Assembly (NCBI RefSeq): GCF_021917145.1
Contig: NC_061078.1
Span: 6,859,076-6,923,075 of the forward strand
Direction of reading: 5' to 3'
Source of the DNA: Hypomesus transpacificus
Lineage: Eukaryota; Chordata; Actinopteri; Osmeriformes; Osmeridae
DNA: 64,000 bases
This document shows, one piece after another, positions 1 through 32,680 of this stretch. A program made the translations under genes and the position numbers. Within the stretch, counting starts at the first letter, position 1; each line of letters starts with the position of its first letter. The notes under the pieces were generated by a model, which did not search any database, was not told where the DNA came from, and worked only from the letters and a program-made list of their open reading frames with translations.

Positions 1-740
1 CGGGAACATCAGAGAACTTCTCAACATCGCTAATTTGCACGGTTTATAGGCTCACACGTTTTCTGTGGCATGAATACTGTATACTGCCTGTTGTATACGG
101 GTTGTGAATGCTACCATAGTCCACTGTGACAATTGCATCTGTGTGTGACTAGCAAATGTGGGACGGCTAATCAATTCTCTCCCCCAGGGTCAGTCTAGAT
201 GTTACCTCATCAGGCCAGCGTTCTGCTCTGCTGTGCAGTTGCAGGACATTGGTGTGGCATGGAAATAGCAGGTACCATAGCTTATCATATACCTGTATTT
301 TCAGTATTATATGCTTCTCCACACAGTGTATCAATACTGCTGTTTTAAGTACAAGGGAGGTTTCCACCCAGTGTCAATATCCTGCACACCTCACCCGTGA
401 GCAAACTACTAGGGTTCTGATGATTGACTAACAACAGTACACACCAGCTGAGCTGTTGATGCATACCAGCAATATGAAAACCAACTCTGCACTAATTCTA
501 AACCCCTTGACTGGACCTTTAAACACTGCCGTTTTTTTCTTTGTGTGTGGTGTGTGTGTGTTTATGTGCACACCTGTTTGAGTGCTCTAAAATTAATATC
601 CATTAATGTCTAAGGACATTGTGTCTCGTTGGATTAAATTGAAATGGATTAAATGTCATTGTTATAGTTGTTACGACTTTAATCTAAATGTGTGTGGGAG
701 AGAGAGTGCGTGTGCATGTGTGTGGTGTTTGTGAAGTGGG
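1..740. other. left edge, no gene seen
   Basis: Unique-looking DNA without a supportable coding region on either strand; only short reading frames without recognisable products are present, and a GT-rich run near 540-575. Confidence 0.5.
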
Positions 741-744
741 ATTT

Positions 745-1365
745 GGTATGTGTTTGTGGTATGTGTGTTTTTGGTATGTGTGTTTGTGGTATGTGTGTTT
801 GTGGTCTGTGTGTTTGTGGTATGTGTGTTTGTGGTATGTGTGTTTGTGGTATGTGTGTTTGTGGTATGTGTGTTTGTGGTATGTGTGTTTGTGGTCTGTG
901 TGTTTGTGGTATGTGTGTTTGTGGTATGTGTGTTTGTGGTATGTGTGTTTGTGGTCTGTGTGTTTGTGGTATGTGTGTTTGTGGTATGTGTGTTTGTGGT
1001 ATGTGTGTTTGTGGTATGTGTGTTTGTGGTCTGTGTGTTTGTGGTATGTGTGTTTGTGGTCTGTGTGTTTGTGGTATGTGTGTTTGTGGTCTGTGTGTTT
1101 GTGGTATGTGTGTTTGTGGTATATGTGTTTGTGGTATATGTGTTTGTGGTATGTGTGTTTGTGGTATGTGTGTTTGTGGTCTGTGTGTTTGTGGTCTGTG
1201 TGTTTGTGGTATGTGTGTTTGTGGTATGTGTGTTTGTGGTATGTGTGTTTGTGGTATGTGTGTTTGTGGTCTGTGTGTTTGTGGTATGTGTGTTTGTGGT
1301 ATGTGTGTTTGTGGTCTGTGTGTTTGTGGTATGTGTGTTTGTGGTCTGTGTGTTTGTGGTCTGTG
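745..1365. repeat. 15-bp minisatellite, about 40 copies
   Basis: Tandem TTTGTGGTATGTGTG units, almost perfect in length, fall into two main variants (GGTATG or GGTCTG), plus two adjacent GGTATATG copies near 1120-1140. Because 15 is a multiple of three, long reading frames appear on both strands; they are repeat artefacts. Confidence 0.95.
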
Positions 1366-1654
1366 TATGTGTATGTGTGTGCATGTGTATGTGCACAGTA
1401 TCACAAGAGAGAGGCAGCAAGGTTGGACGGCTCTGTCAGCCTCATACAGTACATTGGCGTTGCCATGGTAATGGGTGAGAGCCCAGAACTTGTCTCACCT
1501 GCGACCTTTCCCCTCGGGCCGGCCTCAGGGCCATCTCTAATTCGCTGGTCTTCCTTATGGTTGCAACACAGGAGAATGCTGGCTGTGGTTCATGTGATTT
1601 AGAGATGTCAGTTTCAAGAAGCGAGACTGGCCAATATATGCTATATACAGTACT

Positions 1655-1930
1655 GGGATTACTGGGACCATACTGGGATCATGCTTGAGTCATACTGGAG
1701 TCATACTGGGATCATGCTTGAGTCATACTGGAGTCATACTGGGATCATGCTTGAGTCATACTGGAGTCATACTGGGATCATACTGGGACCATACTGGGAT
1801 CATGCTTGAGTCATACTGGAGTCATACTGGGGTCATACTGGGATCATACTGGGATCATGCTTGAGTCATACTGGAGTCATACTGGGATCATACTGGGACC
1901 ATACTGGGTCATACTACAACCATACTGGGA
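1655..1930. repeat. minisatellite of CATACTGGGATCATGCTTGA type
   Basis: Imperfect tandem copies built from CATACTGGGATCATG and CTTGAGTCATACTGGAGT modules, in higher-order units of roughly 33-60 bases. No gene lies nearby. Confidence 0.85.
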
Positions 1931-4875
1931 TCATCATAGTAAGGATAGCTACCGTAGTTAAAACATACCATGCTAGAAGCTTGTCTCCAGTAAGCACAGA
2001 GCCAGGCATCCTGACACAGAGACATGGCGTAACCAGTCAAATGCTCCAAAGGTCAGTCGGTGACCTTTACACAACTGCACAGTCACCTCAAGACTCTATT
2101 CACCCCAGCACCTGGCTTGTGTGGGTGTTCTATTATGTCAGTAAGTCACATATAGAAAGGAAGGTAATGGATGTTATTCAGTTAAAGTAAAAGAAAATGT
2201 GATGAAAATGGACTAAGTTTGACCTCTAGTGGATATTCCTGGAACTACATGTAAAAATGGCAGAATACTGTAAATGAACCATGTAAAATAAACTCAGGCA
2301 GACAGAATAACCAGAGGAAGACAATGTTTTTGCTGATGCAGATTTTATATTTTGCTTGATTCTAAATCTACGAGACTAAATAGGAGATTAATGTAGAAGT
2401 CCAGTTCAGGGGGTGGAGGGCTCCAGAAGCTGGGCCAGAGGCCAGAGGCCAGAGACCCACACCCCCCTCCTCTGGTCAACCCTGAACACAAGGTGAATAC
2501 CAAAATACATCTAAAATACAAAAATACCTCCCCTTATTTACAGCAAGAGTATTCATGTTGTCATGGTTATGTACAATAGGGCATCATCAAATGCAAAACA
2601 ACAACAGAGGATTTGGAATGTCTGGGTGAAATTGTGATTTTCTGTCTCTTTTAAGTTTGGCAGCCTTGATATATTCCAGGACCATACCAGACCAGACCAT
2701 ACCGGACCAGAGTAGACCAGACTGGGCCAGGTTAGGCTGGGCCAGGCTAAAGGAGAATTGACTTGTGTGTGAGTAAGGCAGGTTTGGGAGTCTCATCTCT
2801 TTTGTAAACCTAGCCTAACCTCAAAACTTCTTTCACTCAACCTCTAACCCCAAAATGAGTCACTCTCTCTGGGGTCAACATGCCCTCCTACTTCCCTTAC
2901 CTCTCCTTCTGAAATCCTTCCGGATCCTCCCCCTCTCCCTCCCCCACAGCATGAAGAAGGAAGGGGGGTTGAAGAAGAGGAGGCGGATGAAAAGGATGGG
3001 AAGAAGGAGGAGGAAGAACAGGGTAAAGAGGAGAGTTTAGATGGATATAGAGAGGCAGAGAGCAGACATGACTCATGGTTTTGTGTTTCTTTGACACATC
3101 TTCTTCCTGCTTCTCAGTACTGCCATGACTGGAAATTGGACTGGTAGATTACAGCACTGAATTCAAATTAAGGCTCAAGGATCGTCACTGGGTGTCTTAT
3201 CACATCTGGATAATGAGGTGTTTAGATAAAGCTGCTGGATCTACAGCTGGTAGGAACATGGTCTGGTCGGCTCTGAGACGGCTGGTCATAGTGAAGACAG
3301 AGAGGCTGCCAGAGTTTGGACCTGGAAGGATTGGGGGGGGGCAATCCTGGGGTGGGGGCACTGCGACCTCTCACTTTTATGTACATCAATTGTCCCTGTT
3401 CAATATATACAAAAACTTTTTTTTTTCTTGATACAGAAATAAATACAAAAACTGAGGAACTGTTTAACAGTTAAAACAAACAAGATCATGTAAACATGAC
3501 ATCATAATCCAAATTTATGTTCACAAACATATTTTCTTTTTTTGTTGCATAAAATAAATATGCTCTTTTTGATGCAGAGTATATATATTACATACTGTAT
3601 GATTTAGATTCCATAAACAGAGCTTTGGGGTTGAAAGCAAAAATAACCCACTTGACCACAAGCCCAAAGCAGGTGATGACAGAATTGAAGGCACTTTGAT
3701 CCAACAGCTTGTAATACAATCCAGAAAAGTGCAATACAACGGCAAGCTGTGTGTGTGAGTGTGTGCGTATGTGTGTGTGTGTGACCGATAGTGTTGGGCA
3801 CTGAGTGCATGGAGTATAAATGTTGGTGGATTATCTTTGGAGTTTATGCAACAATATTTTCCTTTTTTCATTTTTTTCATTTTAGGCTTCTACATAAAGT
3901 CAGAAGTGGGTGAGGGGAGAGAAAAGAACTAAAGATTGTTTTTGACACCCAAAGTGGATGTCAAGATTTCTATATATATATATATATTGTATTTTACTTT
4001 TAACACACTCTCCCTCTCCATTCTTAACTCTTTCTATCTCTTCCTCCTACCTGATCTGTCATAACTACTGTCACCCTTCACCTGAAACTGCCTCTCCTCT
4101 GCTCTCCTCTTCCTCCTCTTCTCTTTATGGTATTTTTGGAAACTTGCAGTGTGTGGAACTGTGCAGGAATCACAGACACAGAGCACCCACGCTCACCCAC
4201 TTCACAAGATTTACACAAACTCACACACTCACACACACACACTAGTCATTACACTCAGATCCCCCATATCTCACCTCTCTCCCATATAAAACCCAACGGT
4301 AAGGCATGGATGAGTGATGTAGGGCTTTACAGTGCAGGTCTCTGTCTTGCCTCCTGCTTTCTCTCTATGTTTTCTCTCCTCCTCTATTTCTGTCGTCTCT
4401 CTGTTGGCTAGGCATGCAAGAGGTCCTTGGGGTAGCTGGTCGGCGAGGAGGTGGACGTGGGGGGGGACAGGTGGAAGTAGGGCCCACAGAAGGTGGCAGG
4501 AACAGCAGGGATGGAACAGCAAGGTGTGAACATAGGGGTTTGTGTGGGGCTGGGAGGGCACTCTGAAAGGGGATGGTTGGAAGGGTTTGAGGCCAGATTT
4601 GCTGGATGGAGCTGATGAGCTGGAGGGCTGGAAGGATCTGGGTCCTGGAGGGCTGGAAGGCTGGGAGGACGGGGAAGCTGGAGGGCTTGTGGGTTGGAGG
4701 ACTGGTTAGCTGAAGGGGCGGGATGGAGGTCAGAGGTCAGGTACAGCAGGGCTAGAGGGATGGATACATGCCAGGGGTTGGAGAGTTAGGGACACTAGGG
4801 GGCAGCGTGGAGCCACCACACCCCTACAGGAGTCAGGGGTCAGGGGTCAGTGGAGGAAGCCCCGCCTCTAAAGGG
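1931..4875. other. flank downstream of creb3l1, presumed to include its 3' UTR
   Basis: No coding exon can be supported. Landmarks are a short CCAGACCATACCGGACCAGA array near 2685-2755, purine tracts near 2950-3060, a T run at 3418-3427, a TA run near 3972-3988, and an imperfect GGAGGGCTGGAAGG array at 4600-4720 just past the creb3l1 stop. I could not pick out a convincing minus-strand polyadenylation signal. Confidence 0.4.
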
Positions 4876-26028
<21,153 letters not shown>

Positions 26029-26480
26029 GCGTGCTGTTAAGATGATCCACTTCAATGAAATATTATAAAAAATATTAAGAAAAAATGTAAATATAGGAAA
26101 TCTTATCTTTAGGCTTGAAACACCTTGTCAGCAGTTGTTTTTGACTAGTTTTTCTTGTTCTGCCAATGTATAGTCGGAATTAGTTTTCCTTGCCACAATT
26201 TTGGCTAAAATAAATATGACGATAGATTAGTATGCGTTACTCTGCGAGGTCTCCTCGCTGGTTCATCAAATCACTGACATCCAAGAGCGCGCTGTCTCTA
26301 AGGAAACATCTGATGATTGATATTCATGAGGGAACCGCCCCCTTTTCCAAAACTCAGACGTCAAACCCCGCCCATCTTTCCTTCTTTTAAAGAGCCAGCA
26401 ACCATTGTATCTTTCTGACCGGGAGACGATCAACTCTTCAGCTACACCAATCAGCTATTGTCTCGTCATTTTGGCCAAAG
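26029..26480 (-). promoter_or_regulatory. creb3l1: creb3l1 5' UTR and presumed promoter
   Basis: This is the stretch upstream of the creb3l1 ATG. No start site can be fixed from sequence. Visible elements are an AGACGTCA motif at 26356-26363 (one mismatch to the CRE palindrome TGACGTCA), two GC-rich patches (ACCGCCCCC near 26333 and CCCCGCCC near 26366), and CCAAT at 26447-26451. Promoter function is inferred from position and these motifs only. Confidence 0.45.
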
Positions 26481-27824
26481 AAATTAGTAGGCTACGGTTT
26501 TATTTTCATCTGCTGTTGTGCTACCGACGTTGGGCTTGGGGCTGGAAACCAGGGTGGGATACCTGGAGGGTTCCACAGTGATCCTTGGGAGTATGTGCAG
26601 AGTTTTCCTTCACATTGCAGCGGCTGTGAGGGGCCGCAGCAGAGGACAGGAAGACATAGAGTGAGATAGAGACATCAAGAGTGTGCTGGGGCTGCTGGGG
26701 TTAGGGAGAATGCTAGTTTAGCATCGCCGTGATAGTGGTGATGAGAAGAGAGTGAATGATGATTGGGAAGACTAAGACAGAGAGAGGAAGGGAATGGGGG
26801 AGAGAGAGAGAAAATAAAGCTTGTCTGCCAAAACAACCTATCCTATCTGTCTTCATTGATATACTGCAGTGGTGAACCAAGTTGTCATTGCTCTAACCCC
26901 CAGAGCCTATTATACACAAACACTATGCCGACACACAAACTCACAATTAAACACAAACCACAGACACTCACACACACATGCACACACTCACACTCTGAGG
27001 AGCACTGGGTGAACCCAGTCATTACTCTACCTGTCTAATCACAGAGTAGCTATGAGTATCAGACTGACACTGACATTGCAGCTAGTCACTTCCACAGAGC
27101 TGCAGGCCTGCAGCAGAGAAACATTCAGTATAGCCACATTCTTCCCATCAAGCTGACTGCTGGAGGCAGGGGTTTCTACACACACCTAATCCTGGTAATC
27201 ATCTTCCCATCATCACCCTCCTCCCTACTGATACATGTTCTATGTCTCCTCCTTTATCTCTTTCCTCTCTCTTAACTCTTATTCTTACTCTACACCTTCT
27301 ACATCTTTCCCTCTCCTATCCCTCTTCAGTCCCTTTATCTTTTCGTCTCCTCTCCCTTCACATCTTCCTCTCTTCTCTCCCTCTTGCTCTATCTCTTCTT
27401 CCATCTTTCCCTCTCCTCTGCCCAAGGCGACACATTTGGCCTAGTTTGGACAAATCTAGTCAGCGATAAACAACACTTTCGCCTGACACAGAGTGTAGCA
27501 TTAAGTAACCAAATTCAGAGATACCCAACACTGGAAATTGGAGATGGTCTAAACTCTCAGGTAGTGGATGAACCTGCTCCCTTCATTCCTCCTCTGAGTG
27601 TTGAGAGGGCTGTAGTACACAGTGGTGGAGGCCAGAATACATTTGACTTTGACCATTCTTGCTCAAATGTAACCCATGAGTGAAATAAGTGCAATTCCTG
27701 CAGATTTGGTTCCAGTTTCTCTTGATTGCTTTGTCAGCTCAAACTCCACATTTTCAAAACAGTTAACACACACAGGCATAAAGTACATCACTGAAGATAT
27801 TTCTGTATATACTGTACAGCAACA

Positions 27825-28160
27825 TTACCTGTTTTCCTGTCGAAACATTTTGACAATGGATGCGACAGTGCTTCTGTTCAGAACAGGTTGGACTCTTTGT
27901 CCCGCCTCTCGAAGTGAAAGGCCATGATTGATAACATGATCCATAACAGTTGCCCGAATGCCATCAGAAACCTGAGCCTTTCCAACTCTACCTCCGCCTC
28001 GCACTCGGACTCCTCTTCCTCGGACCCTTCTACCTCTTCCTCTCACTCTCACCTGCCTTAGACCTCTTCCATCCATGTTGGCAAAGACCAACACAGACGC
28101 TGCACCTTTTAAAGCCTGCAGACTGATCGCTAATTGAAGATTTTTGTGAAGGAGTGTCAA
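27825..28160 (-). mobile_element. remnant of a fish transposase-like gene (N-terminal HTH part)
   Basis: The minus-strand frame gives an Arg/Gly-rich lead and then GIRATVMDHVINHGLSLREAGQRV with RSTVASIVKMFRQENR. This resembles the N-terminal helix-turn-helix of the Tc1/IS630-like DDE genes that are common in teleost genomes. The frame stops after QENR, where AACAG|GTAATG could be an intron donor. I see no DDE catalytic part downstream and no terminal inverted repeats, so this looks like a decayed fragment. The family call is from memory of similar proteins and is tentative. Confidence 0.5.
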
Positions 28161-30700
28161 ACTGCTGCTTTCATACTGATGTAGGTTGTTTCTAATTGTT
28201 AGAAACAGATGATTTCTGTTTGGTTACCATAGCTAAAACAATGGAGTTTGGACTGCTTGAATGACATCCGCGTTAACTGTTCTGCAAAAAGTGGGGAAAA
28301 TGTGTCGATCCAATGAGAAAGGGTTAATACATTTGCAAGAGGAGTCTTCTGCTCTGCTGAGACAGTGATGATGAAAACCGAGTGGATCCCAGTTTCTTTA
28401 AGCAGGTCAAAGCAATCAAGAAAACCTGTCATATAAAAAAAAAACTGTCCAGTTTACCACTCTTCCATTGACTGAAGGGACATAGCTTTGGTTGCATTTG
28501 TGTAGACGAGGGTGTAGGAGATGTATACAATGAGTTAACGCACTTCTGAAGGATACAGAGTATACCCACTTAACCAAAACTACATAAAAAGGTGAATTTC
28601 ATCTCAATAGCTCTTGGAGTATAAAGAGTTGTGGCCATTACAACCCTGGTCTGCTGTGTTCCATCTCTGTCCTGGGGGAAGGAATGACTCATCAATAACA
28701 CCCTGATGAGTCCATCTGGACACAGGTTTATTTTCAGGTGTGTGTGAGTGTGTTTGTGTGTGGTTTCTACTGACTGTCATCTTCTTCCTAAGTTAGCTTA
28801 TTATACTTAATTGTTTCAAAATGGAAATAAATGGAAGCTATGCTACCTACCCTGACCCAGTTCCAGACCCAGACCGGGCTAGACCAGACCAAGTCCCAGT
28901 CCCAGTCCCAGTCCCAGACTAGATCATACCAAGCCCACACCAAGACCCAGAACTCTTTTCCTGCATCTTTCATTCTTCCACCATCTCCACTTCTCCATCC
29001 AGCTTCCTCCGTTCTAGTGGTGGTAGATAAAACAGAGTGCCATGGACAACTCAGATACCAGGCCTGGAGCTGGCTGCCAGCTCTGGTTTAAATGACCACC
29101 TCAGGTCATTTACTGGCTCTGGTCTTTGAAATGTCTCTCAGCCTCAACCATCTCTCCCCCCTGTTGCCTCCTCCCAGCAAAGCAACCTTCCCCTGCCTCT
29201 CTTAACCCCTGACTCCCTTGCCCCCTGCCCCCCCCCCCCCCACCTCCTCATGGTCATAAACTCCGCCCATCACAGGAGCAGATGATACGCGGTGGGAGAC
29301 TTGACCATAAACCCTTCCTGGGGTTGCCTTGACGACCTCTCACCCTGTTACCATGGGTGTCAAATCAGAATCAAAGCAGCTGAAGCTGTTTAATAGGCTG
29401 CTACTAAAGATGAAAGGCTCCCATGTTCTTCTGCAGGTAGCTAACAAGGTCATGTGGCTCGCTTTTGGCTGCGCAGACAGGAACACAGGGGAACCTATTA
29501 TTTTACAAGGTAGCAGTATTGTGTTAAAGATTGTAAGCAGCATTTCCTGATTGGAAGGGGGAGGGTAACAGACAGAGACATCCTTTGGTATACGGTTGAC
29601 CTTTCAATATCAACTCACCTGGAGAAAAATAACCTCCCCAAGTCCTCCTGCTCCCTCACCAAACTAAATCTCTCTGTCTTTCTATCTTTCTTTCTATCTC
29701 TCTTTCTATCTGTCTTCTTGCTCCCTTTCTCTCTCTTCCCATCACTCTCCCTTTTTCATTCCCTCGCTCTTTTCCTCCATCCTCTCATTTCCTCTCTCTC
29801 TTCAGTAGGTTTTACAGAGCAGTGTAAAGGTCATTGGTTGTGTCTCTGTCACAACAGCTGCCAGCCACTATCTTTGTCTAAAACACAGACTACAGGAGAG
29901 GCAGCAGGAGTAGCCTCCACCAGAGAACCTTAAATTATCTTCTTTAACTTTGCAGATCTGACAAATAGAAACACACACAGACACAAACAGACACACTCAA
30001 ACACACACAAACAGACACACATAAGCGCAACACACAAAGACACACACAGGCCTAAACTCCAACAAACCCTCAGAGCTTCTACCTGCCCTGTCTCCCCAGG
30101 ATCCATAGGACAGCCTCTGATTATGTAATTACAGCCTGGCTCTTATGTAATAACAAGAGGAAACTTGACTCTGAGAAACACACACCTGGGATTGTCATAA
30201 AGGGGGACTGCAAGAGAAAGAAGGAGAAAGGAGGAAGAGAGAGAATCCAGTCGGAAGAGTACATCTGATTATCTGATCAAAGCAGAAATGGAAACACAGT
30301 TTTTTTATTGTTATTGTAGCCCACCAGTATGTCCATAAACTGTCTGGACAGTCAGCACAGCAATTCACACTAATGTCTTCCATCTCTTTTTTGTTATAGT
30401 TTTCCATAAAACATCTATCCACCAGTGAGGGAACCATGTGAGTAAATGCTAGATATTAATATCTCTAATTATGCCAATTATCTGTACATTTCTGTTTCTT
30501 TGGAGACCGAGAAAGAGAACACTTCTGCTCCTCTCATGGAACTTCCTGTTTGCTGAGAAAGGTTGAAAAGAGCAAGTACGGAGGCAGAGAGGGGTTAGCA
30601 CCTTTCCGAGTGTGATGTCACTAGTGTGTGACCATCACTCCTCTCCTCCACATTAACAAGCCTCATCACCAATCGCAGTCCACGTCATTAATATGGATGA

Positions 30701-30739
30701 CCAATTAGAGGGTTTTCCAATTAGAGACCTGGCCAATTA
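30701..30739. promoter_or_regulatory. three CCAATTA motifs at exact 16-base spacing
   Basis: CCAATTA occurs at 30701-30707, 30717-30723 and 30733-30739; the first two extend to CCAATTAGAG, the third to CCAATTAAAG. The CAATTA core is a homeodomain-type site. Placed in unique AT-rich DNA between two head-to-head genes. Function is inferred. Confidence 0.35.
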
Positions 30740-32310
30740 AAGTGTTTAGTGTGAGGGTCTCTCTGAGAGGCTTGTATCCCTGCCTCTCTTTGTTATCACA
30801 CCATTAAAGTGAGTCAGATTAGCATTCTTACAAGAGAAGAATAGAGAACTGGTAGTGAACTAAAGTCAGCAGGAGATTCCAGGATAACATCTCTGGGATG
30901 CAGCCGGTTGTTTGGTGTAAGGACAATATTGTGTGTGTGTGTCTGTGTCTGTGTCTGTGTGTCTGAGTGTGTGTGTTGACTGTAATGACAGACCACATCA
31001 GAGAATGATACATGATTACAGCTGTACGGTAACTAGTTTATACTATGAACTATATGGTGTAACCAGGACAGAGTTACAGCTGAAGAATCACTTGCAGGTT
31101 CAGACTGTGCACATTCACATAAACACACACACACACATAGACACATTCTGTCATTATTCAGCATTTAATTAATTCCTGCCTCATTTATTTATTCAGTCAT
31201 CTATTAATTTCACTTGTTTACTTGCTTATGAAGGACATTGATATGTGTGTTGTGCTAGTTGGTGCTGTGCAGAAAGGGAGTGGTGTGGCTAACCTGATCC
31301 TGGAGCTGAGTGGAGAGGGGGAGGGGATGCTAGTAGATCTACAATAGCAGCACTATGGAGCTGGAGCAGAGAGAAGGAGCGGGACAAAGCAGGCTTGTAT
31401 AACACTCCCCCTGTGGAGAAACACACTGAGCCATACCTGATACTGATATGAATCAATGTAGTCCAATATTTCTAAGGACTGGTGCATCCTGTTGTCTCCC
31501 CTTGGGTGGGGTGCTGGGGGGCAGGGGGTTGGGGAGATGCACTGGATGCTTATCAGGGTGGGAGAGGGTCTATTCTCAGGGATGGAGGTTGGTGAAGAAC
31601 GGTGGGTGGGTGGTTGTGGGGAGGCAGGTGTGTGTTCTATCACCCCATACCCCCACAGTTTAGAACCAGGCCCTGTGCATAGTGCACAGTGACCTACCCT
31701 GCCACCAAGAACATTTCCTTGTCTGTCCTACTACCTTGGATCCTTAACCCTGAAGAATGGGTTTCAGTGAGACCGGGCAGTCCTCTGTTAACCAAGACAT
31801 TTGGGTTTCTATCCCGTTCAGTCCCACCATCTATCCTTTAGTCAAGCTTTCAGGGTAGGAGATGAGGGAGAGAGACATCTGATCCATCCACAGACGAAGA
31901 AGTTGTTGATTAATACCTTCCATCATGACAGTCTTACATAACCTTTTGCTTTAAAGCCACCTGATTGCCTTTGTCCTGATTCCCTAATCTCCAAGAGATT
32001 GCCATCTGGAAACACAAACTGTAGTAGTATTGAAGTACTGACGCCGGTACAGTACATATATTATGTTTGTATGCATGTATGAATTGGAGTGAATATAAAT
32101 TACGGATACACAGTTTGGCTTTTTCATCGTTTTTTTTTTTTACATTTATTGTGAAAGTGAAACACTGGTTACATGCAGGTTTACAGGTAGCCTTACTCAT
32201 GTTACTGGATCTAGTGTGTTATACTGTGCTTAACTTTAGGGTCAACGCTCACCTGCATCAAATGAAATTCTCTAACCCAACTAACCGAAATATTTACCTC
32301 TCTCTGAAAT

Positions 32311-32680
32311 GTGAGGAGAGAAGAGGAGAGGAGTGGAGAGGAGAGGAGAGGAGAGGAGAGAGAGGAGAGGAGAGGAGAGGAGAGGAGAGGAGAGGAGAGG
32401 AGAGGAGAGGAAAGGAGAGGAGAGAGAGGAGAGGAGAGGAGAGGAGAGGAGAGGAGAGGAGAGGAGAGGAGAGGAGAGGAGAGGAGAGGAGAGGAGAGGA
32501 GAGGAGAGGAGAGGAGAGGAGAGGAGAGGAGAGGAGAGGAGAGGAGAGGAGAGGAGGGAGAGGAGAGGAGAGGAGAGAAGAGAAGAGGAGTGGAGAGGAG
32601 AGAGAGGAGAGACAGGAGAGGAGGGAGAGGAGAGAAGAGGAGAGGAGGGAGAGGAGAGAAGAGGAGAGGGGAAAGGATGC
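32311..32680. repeat. GGAGA pentanucleotide array
   Basis: About 370 bases of GGAGA units with a few GAGAGAG and GAGGGAG interruptions. The long frames across it (RRGEERRGEE) are artefacts of the repeat. Confidence 0.95.

Noticed and set aside
671..1602. Several 240-300 residue frames on both strands
   Set aside because: All are translations of the 15-base minisatellite at 745-1365; the period is a multiple of three, so stops are absent by chance.
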